DNA of 64,000 bases, taken from contig JAZUPE010000084.1 of NCBI GenBank assembly GCA_045605025.1, positions 7,773 through 71,772 on the forward strand, in the 5' to 3' direction. Made by a program: the position numbers and the translations under genes. Below, piece after piece: positions 33,405-42,974 of the stretch. Each line of letters opens with the position of its first letter. The stretch's first letter is position 1. The DNA is from SIG598 sp045605025. GTDB lineage: Bacteria > Bacillota > Clostridia > Oscillospirales > Acutalibacteraceae. Under the pieces are notes generated by a model. That model did not search any database. It was not told the origin of the DNA and was given only the letters and a program-made list of their open reading frames with translations.

Positions 33405-36089
33405 TTAGATCGAACGGTATGCCTCAATTTTATCAAATGCCGTCCGATTGATTTCGTATGTCACGGAATCATCAAAGCCAATATCAACACTTCCGAACAG
33501 CTCATTGTAGTCATTTTCAACCACAACAATGAACTGTTCCTCTCTGTTGTCCTTCTTGTTGTCGCCCAGAACGAGGCGAATCTTTTCATAATCCTCGTAG
33601 AAATATTCCTGCAGCAGAGGGATGATGGCATTCTCAAAGATTTCAGCCAACTGCTCAATCGTATGATTATCTCTCAGCGGAATGAAATAGGCATGTCCAA
33701 TGGTGTGTTCTCTGTCATAGAGAACGGAAATGCGCTTGTTCATCCGTGCCAGCATTTCCGATACAGAAATGTCCTCAACGCTGATACCTTTCAGCACATC
33801 AGCATCTGGCATCATTTCCTTGAACCGGAAACGGCGTCTCAAAGCGGTATCAATAGTTGCGATAGAACGATCTGCGGTGTTCATGGTGCCGATGATGTAA
33901 ACATTGTCGGGCACCCCAAACAACTGCTGAGAATAAGGCAGTTTAGCTTTCATCCCCTGCGGCTGACCGATGCGCTTGGAAGATTCAATCAGCGTAATCA
34001 GTTCACCAAAGATCTTGCTGATATTGCCTCTGTTGATTTCATCGATGATGAATACATGGTTTTTCTTTGGCGAGGGGATATTATTATGCTGCAGACCGAA
34101 TTTATCTACCATGGTATCGATGACGGCCTGCATCGCATCAAATGCCCATTTAGTTCCCCCAGATAGCTTTTCTCTGGCAGAAAAATTATTGGCAAGCCAC
34201 TGTTCGTAAATTCGTTCTTTTTTCAGCGAGTTCGAGGTGCCACCGTTCCACTTGACAATAAATGTATTGTCATCACGAAGTTCTGCTTGCACCTTTGAGC
34301 CTGTTCTGCGAGTAAACACATATCCTCCTGCCTCGAGAGCCTGATCAATCAGTCTGTTCCAGACATCGTCGAATGAACTTGTTTGAGGAGCTGCTTTTCT
34401 GCAAAAATCCTTGAACACTCCAGGCAGCACTTCGTAATGAATCGTATCTGCGTTTCCATCTTTCGCATCATAAACAACGACAGGCTTGATGCCCTCAATG
34501 AATTCCTCATAGCCATAAGACTGATGGAAAGTAGTAAACTCGATAAGCCCCTCGGATCTATATGTGTTATATCTTTCCAATACATCGGAATAGCTTTCAT
34601 TTTTTACATCCGCGAGCAGTTTGTTCTCGACGATTGCAACCGCATAGACAACAGTGTTGTAAGTCTTGCCCGTACCAGGAGGGCCGTAAAGAATCGTATT
34701 CTTATTTACATCGGTCTTTTGTGTGATTTCAGACATTTCTTTGTCCTCCTCGTACCTTGCAGATATATGAGATAAATCTATCTCTTGCAGAGCATCAAAT
34801 AGCTCCGGTCTGATTTTATAGCAGTAGTTTTTTGCCCCATCCTCAATTATGCTCCTGCCCAGAAAAGGATTGGGGAAATATCTTTCCTGGTCGCCGTCCA
34901 TGCAGGCAGGCAAGTTGAAATACTTTTTAACTCTCTTGCCAAGATTAAATGCATAACCGACATAAGCAGATACCGTTCCGCCATAGAGCTGAGACAGGCG
35001 TTTGCAGGAAGCCTCACCGTTAAGCTCCATCATGGCTTTCAGCATTTGCATAGGAGATGGGTGATCGGGCAGTTCTATTTCAAGTACGTATTTCTTCCAA
35101 TCCTCTTTGGAGAGATTAGGGTCGTATTCATCAAGTGAGGGCCACCAATCGTCTGATACCGCACTGTCCGCCAAAGCATTCCTGCTGCCAAAATAAACAA
35201 TATCGTGAGTGAGCAGATGCAATCCACTATCCTTATAGCATCCATCATCCAGACGGGCAGAGCTTATTTTCTGCAACTCTGTATCTTTTTTCACTTCATC
35301 CAGAACCAACTCGCACATATCGAAGAATGCTTCAAGTTTATAGACTTCGGACTGGAACCTGGAACGATCAGTTACATAGCCGACGTTGCCGCTGAACTCC
35401 TTAAAGACTTTGTATTTATAGATGTAGTATTTTTGGGGATATTCAAATGACAGATACACGGAGATAGCGTGTAAATCCTGGTAGTGATTGAGCTTTTGCG
35501 GCTTATAGAATTCGTCAAAGGCTGCACGGAAATCAACATATCTTTGAGCAAGAGGAATTTCCTCGTCATAGAGCATTTTGAAAAGTTCCCGTACTTTTTC
35601 GGGTTCCTGCTCAGCAAACGTGATAACCATTTTATAAGGCCAATACATATTTGCGGAAAGCAGATTGCTCGCGTCCTTAAACGCTTCGGCGAACATTTGC
35701 GAGAAATTTTCGGCGTCAATGCTCCAATTGCGTTGATAATAGCCAACGGCTTCCCATTTATAGCGTTCTTCTTTATCAACTTGAGGAAAGTGCTTTTTGT
35801 ATTCAGCAATAGTTTTGCGTATATTGCCTCTCGTGGGATCTGATGTAAAAGCATTTGTTGCCTCTTCAACGGACACGCTATCATCCCACCCGTAAAGGTA
35901 AGATGGCGCAACCCCAAAGAAATCTGCAAGCGCTTCTACTTTATCTTTGGGGATGTTTGTTACCGTACCACGTTCGTACTTATTTATAGCCGCGCGCTTA
36001 ACGCCAATTACAGAACCTAGTTCTTCTTGCGACATCTTTCTTGTATTACGAAGCTCTTCAATCCGTTTTCCAATAATGTTAACGCTCAT
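33405..36089 (-). CDS. mcrB: XRE-type HTH fused to McrB GTPase (AAA+)
   Basis: 894 residues. Residues 1-68 are a classical XRE/Cro DNA-binding domain (RIEELRNTRKMSQEELGSVI, INKYERGT). About 70-450 is a sensor or effector region without recognised motif. The AAA+ core has Walker A GPPGTGKT (469-476), Walker B VFIIDEINRG (about 679-688), the McrB signature MNTADRS (736-742) and RRRFRF (751-756). The arrangement is a complete McrB motor with a repressor-type domain in place of the usual modified-base-binding domain at the very N-terminus. It is coupled to mcrC 20 bp downstream. The reading frame is continuous from HTH to AAA+, so the fusion is real in this sequence. Confidence 0.9.
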   Translation of the reverse strand: MSVNIIGKRIEELRNTRKMSQEELGSVIGVKRAAINKYERGTVTNIPKDKVEALADFFGVAPSYLYGWDDSVSVEEATNAFTSDPTRGNIRKTIAEYKKHFPQVDKEERYKWEAVGYYQRNWSIDAENFSQMFAEAFKDASNLLSANMYWPYKMVITFAEQEPEKVRELFKMLYDEEIPLAQRYVDFRAAFDEFYKPQKLNHYQDLHAISVYLSFEYPQKYYIYKYKVFKEFSGNVGYVTDRSRFQSEVYKLEAFFDMCELVLDEVKKDTELQKISSARLDDGCYKDSGLHLLTHDIVYFGSRNALADSAVSDDWWPSLDEYDPNLSKEDWKKYVLEIELPDHPSPMQMLKAMMELNGEASCKRLSQLYGGTVSAYVGYAFNLGKRVKKYFNLPACMDGDQERYFPNPFLGRSIIEDGAKNYCYKIRPELFDALQEIDLSHISARYEEDKEMSEITQKTDVNKNTILYGPPGTGKTYNTVVYAVAIVENKLLADVKNESYSDVLERYNTYRSEGLIEFTTFHQSYGYEEFIEGIKPVVVYDAKDGNADTIHYEVLPGVFKDFCRKAAPQTSSFDDVWNRLIDQALEAGGYVFTRRTGSKVQAELRDDNTFIVKWNGGTSNSLKKERIYEQWLANNFSAREKLSGGTKWAFDAMQAVIDTMVDKFGLQHNNIPSPKKNHVFIIDEINRGNISKIFGELITLIESSKRIGQPQGMKAKLPYSQQLFGVPDNVYIIGTMNTADRSIATIDTALRRRFRFKEMMPDADVLKGISVEDISVSEMLARMNKRISVLYDREHTIGHAYFIPLRDNHTIEQLAEIFENAIIPLLQEYFYEDYEKIRLVLGDNKKDNREEQFIVVVENDYNELFGSVDIGFDDSVTYEINRTAFDKIEAYRSI

Positions 36090-36745
36090 ATCATCTGCAC
36101 CTTCCGAAAGTTATATATACGCAATGATCCAATATACAACACTATTAATTTACCTGGCTAACTTACGACTCTTCGTCGGGAATAAAATCCATCATCTCTC
36201 CGCCTTTGCACTCCGGAACATCCGCGCGTTTCAGAATAACAGGAAAATTGACTCTCTCGTTCTTTCTTTGCCGTGTAAAAACTACAAAGAACAGGCATTC
36301 TCTTTTCCACAATTCGGCTTTGCATTTTTACTCAGCACACAGAACCCACAACTTCTTGGAACTTACTTTCATGTAGACATCTCAGAGTTATGATTTTGGC
36401 ATATTGTCATAATTCTGCGCTCATATTTTAGCACATGAGTGTCTAATAAGCAACAATGCGCTGGCAAGTTACAAAACGCCAGCGGCTTCTAAAACTAAAA
36501 CAAATTATTAACGAGTGTATATGCAATAAACGACAGTATCGTTCTGATGACAAGCAGAGTGATAAAATCATAAAGACTCCCCCGACATAAATTTATGCAA
36601 GCACTTGCTCTTAATTCAACAAATAATGATAAATGAAACAAAAATCTCCTAACAAGCGAAAAACACATACGTTGCACACCGCAGATAAATCTCATGACCA
36701 AAAAGAACATGGTCAAAATCATAAATAAATTTAATGGCAGCCCGC
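36090..36745. other. AT-rich region upstream of mcrB, possible gene remnant
   Basis: No intact gene is seen. On the minus strand at about 36170-36290 one frame reads NERVNFPVILKRADVPECKG to a stop (ending DFIPDEES), which looks like a C-terminal remnant without a start. A weak promoter for mcrB is possible near 36110-36145 (TTGTAT with a TATATA-type -10). Confidence 0.3.
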
Positions 36746-36775
36746 TTGACAAACATATGTTTGTCGCGGTAGAAT
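36746..36775 (+). promoter_or_regulatory. Promoter with embedded perfect palindrome upstream of the integrase module
   Basis: TTGACA (36746-36751), an 18-nt spacer and TAGAAT (36770-36775). The spacer is occupied by the perfect palindrome GACAAACATATGTTTGTC (36748-36765), similar to LexA- or CI-type operators. A repressor bound here would occlude RNA polymerase. Confidence 0.65.
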
Positions 36776-36910
36776 GATGACAACATAAGACATATACAGC
36801 CGAATAAGATACATACATAACGATATTCACAGCAATATCACCTCTATCCAAACATCCAGGTTGTTCTGTTGGAGGACAGTTGCAAAAAACAGAATACGAC
36901 TTTGAAACTC

Positions 36911-36986
36911 AAAGCCGGCTACATAGAACTTAATAATTGCGAAGAAGTTCGCTCTTATTAATTGTTTCTATGTAGCCGGCTTTTTT
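36911..36986 (+). terminator. Very large hairpin with T-run (attenuator or sRNA terminator)
   Basis: An 18-bp perfect outer stem, aaagccggctacatagaa (36911-36928) with ttctatgtagccggcttt (36966-36983), encloses further pairings (ttaataa/ttattaa and gcgaa/ttcgc), then TTTTTT. It lies between the palindromic promoter and the small gene/integrase, so transcription from that promoter would meet it about 130 nt downstream. Confidence 0.8.
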
Positions 36987-37021
36987 GTCACCATAATACT
37001 GAATGAAAAAGGAGACACATT

Positions 37022-37159
37022 ATGAAAGACAAGTACATGGAGATACTTATCGCAGATATGGAAAGAGAACGACAGGAGATCAGAGCGAAAATATTCGGGC
37101 TGATCGAAAACGCCATGAAAGAAGACAATTGGGACACCGTCAGAAAATACGGTTATTAA
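37022..37159 (+). CDS. 45-residue small protein upstream of the integrase
   Basis: ATG at 37022 follows AAAGGAGAC with ideal spacing. The protein is MKDKYMEILIADMERERQ followed by a helical stretch ending VRKYGY, highly charged and amphipathic. Small basic or charged proteins directly before a tyrosine integrase are often excisionases or directionality factors, but it has no recognised HTH and its function is unknown. Confidence 0.6.
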   Translation: MKDKYMEILIADMERERQEIRAKIFGLIENAMKEDNWDTVRKYGY

Positions 37160-37291
37160 AGCGCAGATATTGCCGCGGATATGCTGCGCACTTACGGTCA
37201 CCTGTTTTCGCATGAGTATAAATGCAAAATCGCACTCTACCGCTTTGATGACAAAAGTGAATCATATCCCATAATTCGCAAGGGCGATATA

Positions 37292-38473
37292 ATGGCAAGA
37301 AAAGCAACACGAGGCGCACAGGGGAACGGCTCCATCAGACAACGTTCCAACGGAATGTGGGAGGGACGTTACACCGCAGGCCGTGATCCGAGAACAGGCA
37401 AACAGATACAGCGAAGTGTCTACGGCAAAACACAGAAAGAGGTTGCTCAGAAACTCAGACAGGGCACCTTTGAAATAGAAGAAGGAACTTACTCTGAACC
37501 CAGCAGAATGACCACCGGTCAATGGCTTGATATGTGGATAGAGGAGTATGTCAACAACGTCAAGGAAATGACGCTGAATCTTTACAAGTCAAATATCAAT
37601 GTCCGAATCAAGCCGGGAATCGGTCACTTCAGACTTTCGGAGCTAACCACCACCCATATACAGCGGTTCTATAACGGACTTATGAAAGGTGACAAACCGC
37701 TTACTGCCAAGACGGTCAAGAACATTCACGGCGTACTGCATCGTGCGCTGGAGCAGGCGGTCAGGTTGGGATTCATCAAAGCTAATCCGTCTGACAACGT
37801 ATCGCTTCCGCGTGTACAGCGTGCGGAGATAAAACCCATGGCAGATGATGACATTGCGTTGTTTCTGGAAGCACTGCATGGCGAACCGCTGGAGTATCTG
37901 CTCATCACCGACCTGTTCACAGGTATGCGCCGAGGTGAGATTCTCGGGCTGACATGGGATTGCGTGGACTTCGACCGTGGAACAATTACCATCAGCAAAC
38001 AGCTCATCCACCTGCGTGACGGCAGCGGAGAATATCGGCTTACCTCTCCGAAAAACGGCAAGACCCGTGTCATCGCTCCGGCACAGTCGATAATGGAAAT
38101 TCTGCAAAAACAAAAAAGCCTTCAGGCGTCCATGTGCAGAGAGGCTGCAGGGGCATGGAGCAATCCCGAAGACTTTGTGTTTACCAATGAGCTGGGGCAT
38201 CATCTTTATCATTCGAATGTATACAGAAATTTCAAGCGTATAGTTGCAAGCATCGGAATGCCCGAAACGAGATTTCACGATCTGCGCCATTCCTACGCCA
38301 TAGCGGCTCTGCAGTCTGGTGATGACATCAAGACCCTGCAGGAGAATCTCGGTCATCACACGGCGGCTTTCACGTTGAATGTCTACGGTCACGTATCAGA
38401 CAAGATGAGACAGGAAAGCGCCCGCCGCATGGATCTATACTTTAAGAATATATCAAATCAATCTAAAACCTGA
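37292..38473 (+). CDS. Tyrosine recombinase/integrase of the mobile island
   Basis: 393 residues from ATG 37292 (AAGGG upstream; the frame stays open back to 37181 but the family begins with MARKATRGAQGNGSIRQR). An N-terminal arm-binding domain (WEGRYTAGRDPRTGKQIQRS) is followed by a SAM-like core-binding domain and a catalytic domain with the Arg in FTGMRRGEILGLTW, HDLRHSYA (HxxR), LGHHTAAFTLNVYGHV (His and nucleophile Tyr). The catalytic set is complete. The gene ends 20 bp before the inverted GGGTAC sites of copy C, the usual position relative to an attachment region. It probably integrates at tRNA 3' ends. Confidence 0.92.
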   Translation: MARKATRGAQGNGSIRQRSNGMWEGRYTAGRDPRTGKQIQRSVYGKTQKEVAQKLRQGTFEIEEGTYSEPSRMTTGQWLDMWIEEYVNNVKEMTLNLYKSNINVRIKPGIGHFRLSELTTTHIQRFYNGLMKGDKPLTAKTVKNIHGVLHRALEQAVRLGFIKANPSDNVSLPRVQRAEIKPMADDDIALFLEALHGEPLEYLLITDLFTGMRRGEILGLTWDCVDFDRGTITISKQLIHLRDGSGEYRLTSPKNGKTRVIAPAQSIMEILQKQKSLQASMCREAAGAWSNPEDFVFTNELGHHLYHSNVYRNFKRIVASIGMPETRFHDLRHSYAIAALQSGDDIKTLQENLGHHTAAFTLNVYGHVSDKMRQESARRMDLYFKNISNQSKT

Positions 38474-38492
38474 TAAGACTATGCCGAAGCGT

Positions 38493-38810
38493 AAAGGGTA
38501 CGAATAAGGGTACAAAGGGTATTTTTGTGCGAGAAGCGCGTGGAAAGACGAACGCAGGATGTGGATTATTCGTTCCTGCTTCCATATCGTATAGGGTAAA
38601 TCAACACCTAAAGGGTACGATTTTGCGCCGAGAATGAAACAGGGAAAGAAAGCCTTTGTTCGATGATTACGCATTTTTCGGTTTGTAATCCGTGCCCTTA
38701 TTATACCCTTTGGAAATAAGATGAGATTGATCCATAGAAAATCCTTACATCACATGAAAAAGGCCGAACTTACTCGTTTATCCCTTATGCTGCAGCGCAG
38801 CCAATACATC
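38493..38810. repeat. GGGTAC-rich att-like repeat, copy C
   Basis: Left arm AAAGGGTACGAATAAGGGTA (38493-38512) and inverted right arm (CCCTTATTATACCCTTT, about 38695-38711) with GGGTA words between, then a tail (TACTCGTTTATCCCTTATGC). It is homologous along its length to copy A and is directly adjacent to the integrase stop codon. Unlike copies A and D it has no tRNA-like segment beside it. Confidence 0.65.
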
Positions 38811-38889
38811 TGGATCGGGGACGGTATCAAGATCTGCAAGCGATTTATCCTTTGTTCAGAAAATGTAGATTTGAGAAAAGGTGTGCGCT

Positions 38890-38991
38890 ATGCGTCAGGT
38901 AACCTTAGCATGGAAAAAAGGACAATTGTTTTTTCATCTAAGCGATGATGCCGATTTTCCTTTTTTCAATGGCATGATAAATCCAACGTAA
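38890..38991 (+). CDS. 33-residue ORF overlapping a hairpin, doubtful
   Basis: ATG 38890 after AAAGGTG reads MRQVTLAWKKGQLFFHLSDD and ends NGMINPT. A diverged, startless version of the FHLSDDA segment recurs at 42637 and downstream. It may be the relic of a small gene duplicated around the TIR cassette, or simply the terminator sequence read in frame. Confidence 0.3.
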   Translation: MRQVTLAWKKGQLFFHLSDDADFPFFNGMINPT

Positions 38992-39031
38992 TTATGAAAT
39001 GCGCAAGGAAACCCTTGAACCTTTCCTGCGC
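38912..39031. repeat. Left direct repeat of the TIR cassette
   Basis: About 120 bp matching 42637-42756: hairpin arms around tttcatctaagcgatgatgc, then cttttttcaat(g/a)gcatgat and later cgcaaggnaancccttgaacct-type sequence with cctgcgc. Together the copies flank the TIR gene exactly. Confidence 0.75.
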
Positions 39032-39151
39032 GGTGCAGTTCTTTGATAAGCCACTTGAAAAGCGCATTGGCGGTGCATGCTTATCACAGCTTTGTTTTAT
39101 CGAACTATCATAAAGAACTATTTGCTGTTACGGAAATTATTGTAGAAAACG

Positions 39152-39180
39152 TTGATTGTCGGCAGCTGTAGTAGTATAAT
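39152..39180 (+). promoter_or_regulatory. Promoter of the TIR gene
   Basis: TTGATT (39152-39157), 17-nt spacer, perfect TATAAT (39175-39180), 63 nt before the ATG. Confidence 0.78.
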
Positions 39181-39243
39181 TAAAATTAAAGTGCATCACA
39201 TTGAGATTCTCGATAACCCGCAGTTAGGAAAGAAGGTATACAG

Positions 39244-42200
39244 ATGGAGTACAGATACGCAGCATTCATAAGCTACTGCCACGCCGAAGCCGACTCAGCA
39301 ATTGCAAATGCCCTGCACACGCAGATCGAGCGATACACTATTCCCCGAGATGTCCGGCAGGGAAAAAAGAAGCTTGGACGAGTGTTTCGTGACGTGGAGG
39401 AGTTGTCCGCTTCCAGTGATCTTTCCGAGGAGATATGCAGTGCGCTGGATGCTTCCGAGCACCTCATCGTAATCTGCTCGGAGAACGCAATCCTATCGCC
39501 GTGGGTCACCAAAGAGGTGGGATATTTCCTTTCTGGACATGACCGGTCAAAGGTGATCACCGTTCTCGCCTCGGGTGAGCCGAAGGATGTTTTCCCCCGT
39601 GAGCTGACCCATGTTGAAAACCCCGACGGAACGGTCATCGAGATAGAACCGTTAGCGGTAGATGTGCGTGCAAAAAGTGTTTCCGGATCGCTCAAAAAGA
39701 TCCGGCAGGAGAAATGCCGCCTCTTTGCCGCCATGCTCGACTGCTCCTACGATTCGCTGGTGATGCGTGAGCAGACCCGTCAGCGCAGACGCGTCTTTTC
39801 GGCTGCGTCCGTCGTTCTCGCCCTGGTGCTTTCTTTCACTGGGCTTGTGCTGGTCAAAAACCGTCAGATCGACATCAAGAACGCCGAGCTGGAGGTCAAG
39901 AACCAGACCCTTGAGCAGCAGAAAAACGAGATACTGCTCCGTGAATCGGAGCTGCTGACCGCCAGTGCACAGGAGGAACTTAGAAACGGAAACCAATCCG
40001 AGGCCATCAGAATCGCCTTGTCTGCACTGGAGAGCGAAAACGGTTCACGCCCATACTACCCGCCAGCGGAGGGCGCTCTGCTGGATGCGCTGGGTATACT
40101 GAGCGGAGGTCAGGAGACCATACTGGTTAAAACCACAATTACTCAGAACCTGCCCGTGGCAGATTACTGCATCAGTACAGACGGCTCCTGCCTTGCGGCT
40201 GTCAACGCTTACGGATGGATAACCTGCTTTGACACATCCACCGGCGAAACCATGTGGACACGTAAGGAAACTGCTTCGACCAGAATATACACAGGACCGG
40301 ATAATCTGTTGCTGGTCAGTAATCATTCTGATATCCGAGCATACCGATTCGGGACTGGAGAAGAAGTCTGGGCCTTTGATGAGCCAGATTGTATCGTAGA
40401 GCTCGACGTGATCGGCTTTTCCGATGATCTTTCTCTTATGGCCCTGCACGCTACAAGGTATGAAAACATCGACCGATATTTGCTTGCCGCAGACGGTGTT
40501 GCTAATCTTACTTTCCTTAATACCGCGGACGGTTCGGTACGGTGCGAAGTGCCTCATACCGAAACCGAATTGGATACGCTATTCTCGACACACTACAGCG
40601 GTGGAGTTTTTTCCTCCGACAAAAACACCTATGCCGGAATGCTGCTCGATACATCTGAAGAAGATAACGAGCTTTGGGTATTCTCTGTAGATCTTGAGAA
40701 AAAGACCGTGCATTTTCATTGCGGTCAGTCTGCATTTTATCTGCTGTTAAGTGACAGTGTCAGGCTGTTTGAGTATTCTGAAAATGATAATACGCTGATT
40801 GTTCTAAGGGATTATTCTTTTGGGGATACCGATTATTGGGGAGATTCCGGCATGGTCGGCATACTTGAAAAATACGACCTCACTTCCGATCAGCTTCTCT
40901 GGCAGACTGATGTTATTATAGAAACTGCGGAGAATGAGTACATCAGCTCGCTCCAGGATGTACAGGTGAGCATAAAAGACGGGTTTCTGGTTGTGGGTCT
41001 GGGCCGTTATTTGTCGCTTTATGAGACGTATACCGGCAGCTTGATCTATAACCACAAGGCGAATTCGGAAGTCAGTTATGTGGAGGTGATAAGGGATCCC
41101 GTATTCCGATATATTCTGGCGGACGGAGAATATGGCTATGCCTGGCTCAGCGCGAGCGACAAATTCCACACTGATTCTATAGAAACCGAAATAACCGACA
41201 GTTCGAATTTTTTTATGTGGAAGGACGGCTTTCTGGAGATAGAGATTATCGACAACTCCATTGAGCGCGTAGAGCCGACAGGCTCGGGCTTCGTTGCTGC
41301 TGTGCCGGATAATGCGAACAACACCATTATCATCAGCCGCGTCGCCCATCTGGCCGAGATGGTTGAGCACATAGAAATAATGACTGCGAACCCAGACTGT
41401 TTCTCTTATGATACGAGAGCATGGACGCAGGGAGACATGCTTGTGATAGGACCGGCGTACAAAGGCTCGTTCTATCATGATGATTTGGTTGTTTTCGTCA
41501 GCGATAAAGATGCTCCCAATGATGTTGTGACCATGGATATTCCGCTGAAAAATGTCGGACCGGAACAGATTTTCGTTCTGCCGGATCTTTCCGGATGTCT
41601 GCTTTATGACAACGACAGCAAAACTACTGCTCTGTGTGACCTTTCGGGAAATATTCATATGATGTATCCTGAGGATGTTGCCGTTGACGAATCTTATTCG
41701 ACTCAGTATACTTACCGGTATTCCAACGCCGTTCGCCGCACGGACAACACCGTAGTGACGGCTAGAGCCGAGAAGAACGGTCTGACGATATGGCTGAACG
41801 AAACACAGCTGGACAACGTGACCTCTCTGCAGTATGCAAGTGACCCGCGGTTCAAGGGCGTGGATACAGGCAGTCTTGCGACGGGAGAGAACGGGTATGT
41901 GCTGGCGTGTGTGTACAGCGATAACTCCCGGTACACCGTCGGAGGAATCTTTATTTACAATACCGTGTCAGAAGAGCACAAGGTAATCGACGCTGACAAC
42001 GATATTGAGTTTGACTACTCCAGCATCAGTATCGTCTGCGGAAAAACAGAGCCACTGGCGGCCCTAATAGATAAAGGAGACAATACTTACATATATAATC
42101 TTGAGTCCGGAGAGAGGATTAACAGCTTCCCGCTGCAGCTCGCAAGGGATTCGATCAGTCAGGTGCAGTTTGCACACAACGATTCACTGCTTCTGATAAT

Positions 42201-42543
42201 GACAAATGATGATCGTCTCTGGGGGTTTGACATCAAGACAGGCGAAGCGGTAATATGCCGTAAGCAGGACGACGCCAATTCCTACCAAACAATGTTTGTT
42301 GAAACGGATTCGTCGGGTAAGCGTATGTATATATACTGGAAAGACGTTGGTGTCTGCATTGAGACCACCGACTGGACGGTTCTTTCCGAGATGCAGGATA
42401 TCTTGGGCTACGACGCAAACCGGGAGCTGATAATCTGCTCGGAAAGAAAAACCTTCAGCGACGAGTACGATATTTTCGGCTTCCGGGTGCCAGATACCGA
42501 TGAGCTGATCGAAATAGGCCGGGAGGCCCTGTCCATTGAATGA
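39244..42543 (+). CDS. TIR domain - transmembrane - coiled coil - beta-propeller protein
   Basis: 1,099 residues. A bacterial TIR domain covers residues 1-135: YAAFISYCHAEAD (first beta strand), VFRDVEELSASSDLSEEI with the candidate catalytic Glu near 62-63, and ICSENAILSPWVTKEVGYF. A single transmembrane helix lies at about 185-204 (FSAASVVLALVLSFTGLVLV), followed by a coiled coil (about 205-245) and a long WD40/PQQ-like beta-propeller region (about 285-1090) with repeated GWITCFDTSTGETMW-type blades. TIR domains of this kind cleave NAD+ in defence; the propeller probably senses the trigger. It is a monocistronic cassette with its own promoter and terminator between direct repeats. Signalling other than defence is possible. 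Confidence 0.85.
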   Translation: MEYRYAAFISYCHAEADSAIANALHTQIERYTIPRDVRQGKKKLGRVFRDVEELSASSDLSEEICSALDASEHLIVICSENAILSPWVTKEVGYFLSGHDRSKVITVLASGEPKDVFPRELTHVENPDGTVIEIEPLAVDVRAKSVSGSLKKIRQEKCRLFAAMLDCSYDSLVMREQTRQRRRVFSAASVVLALVLSFTGLVLVKNRQIDIKNAELEVKNQTLEQQKNEILLRESELLTASAQEELRNGNQSEAIRIALSALESENGSRPYYPPAEGALLDALGILSGGQETILVKTTITQNLPVADYCISTDGSCLAAVNAYGWITCFDTSTGETMWTRKETASTRIYTGPDNLLLVSNHSDIRAYRFGTGEEVWAFDEPDCIVELDVIGFSDDLSLMALHATRYENIDRYLLAADGVANLTFLNTADGSVRCEVPHTETELDTLFSTHYSGGVFSSDKNTYAGMLLDTSEEDNELWVFSVDLEKKTVHFHCGQSAFYLLLSDSVRLFEYSENDNTLIVLRDYSFGDTDYWGDSGMVGILEKYDLTSDQLLWQTDVIIETAENEYISSLQDVQVSIKDGFLVVGLGRYLSLYETYTGSLIYNHKANSEVSYVEVIRDPVFRYILADGEYGYAWLSASDKFHTDSIETEITDSSNFFMWKDGFLEIEIIDNSIERVEPTGSGFVAAVPDNANNTIIISRVAHLAEMVEHIEIMTANPDCFSYDTRAWTQGDMLVIGPAYKGSFYHDDLVVFVSDKDAPNDVVTMDIPLKNVGPEQIFVLPDLSGCLLYDNDSKTTALCDLSGNIHMMYPEDVAVDESYSTQYTYRYSNAVRRTDNTVVTARAEKNGLTIWLNETQLDNVTSLQYASDPRFKGVDTGSLATGENGYVLACVYSDNSRYTVGGIFIYNTVSEEHKVIDADNDIEFDYSSISIVCGKTEPLAALIDKGDNTYIYNLESGERINSFPLQLARDSISQVQFAHNDSLLLIMTNDDRLWGFDIKTGEAVICRKQDDANSYQTMFVETDSSGKRMYIYWKDVGVCIETTDWTVLSEMQDILGYDANRELIICSERKTFSDEYDIFGFRVPDTDELIEIGREALSIE

Positions 42544-42636
42544 TATGTTTGCACAAACAACGGTCTGACCGAGAGGAGGCACCGGCGGGATACATTAACG
42601 AGAGGTGCGCGTTAAGCACAAGATAAGCTGCGCATA

Positions 42637-42756
42637 ACGAAAAGGAGAATCGGTTTTCATCTAAGCGATGATGCCGGTTCTCCTTTTTTCAATAGCATGA
42701 TTATTTTAGCACGATTCTGAAATCCGCAAGGCAATCCTTGAACCTATCCTGCGCAG
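42637..42756 (+). repeat. Right direct repeat of the TIR cassette, including a terminator
   Basis: Begins with the hairpin aaaaggagaatcgg / ccggttctcctttttt (about 42640-42689), which would terminate TIR transcription, and continues with the sequence shared with 38912-39031. Confidence 0.75.
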
Positions 42757-42842
42757 GAAGGATTGTATCTGTCAGAAAACCACGCTAGCGATCCCATTCA
42801 GCAAGCCCGCTATAGCAAAATATCTTCAGACCGTCATCGATG

Positions 42843-42974
42843 ATGAACGGCACAATATTATGCTTCGAGCATTCCTTTATTGGGTATATTGAGATTCCAG
42901 ATAACATTGAGAACTACTACAAAGCCGACACCCAACAGGGCGTAGTGGTAAAGTATGTCACCAAATCAGCATAA
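42843..42974 (+). pseudogene. 3' remnant of an unknown mobile-element gene
   Basis: A 43-codon frame ending YYKADTQQGVVVKYVTKSA reads like genuine protein but has no ribosome binding site. Its last 22 bp also occur at 26901-26922. It is followed by the hairpin aaaccactggtgaactagtggttt-type sequence at 42978-43002. Probably the 3' end of a gene that stood at the end of a related element. Confidence 0.45.

Noticed and set aside
36495..36851. A 118-codon minus-strand frame between mcrB and the integrase
   Set aside because: No ribosome binding site, AT-rich biased hydrophobic translation, and it overlaps the palindromic promoter; treated as non-coding.
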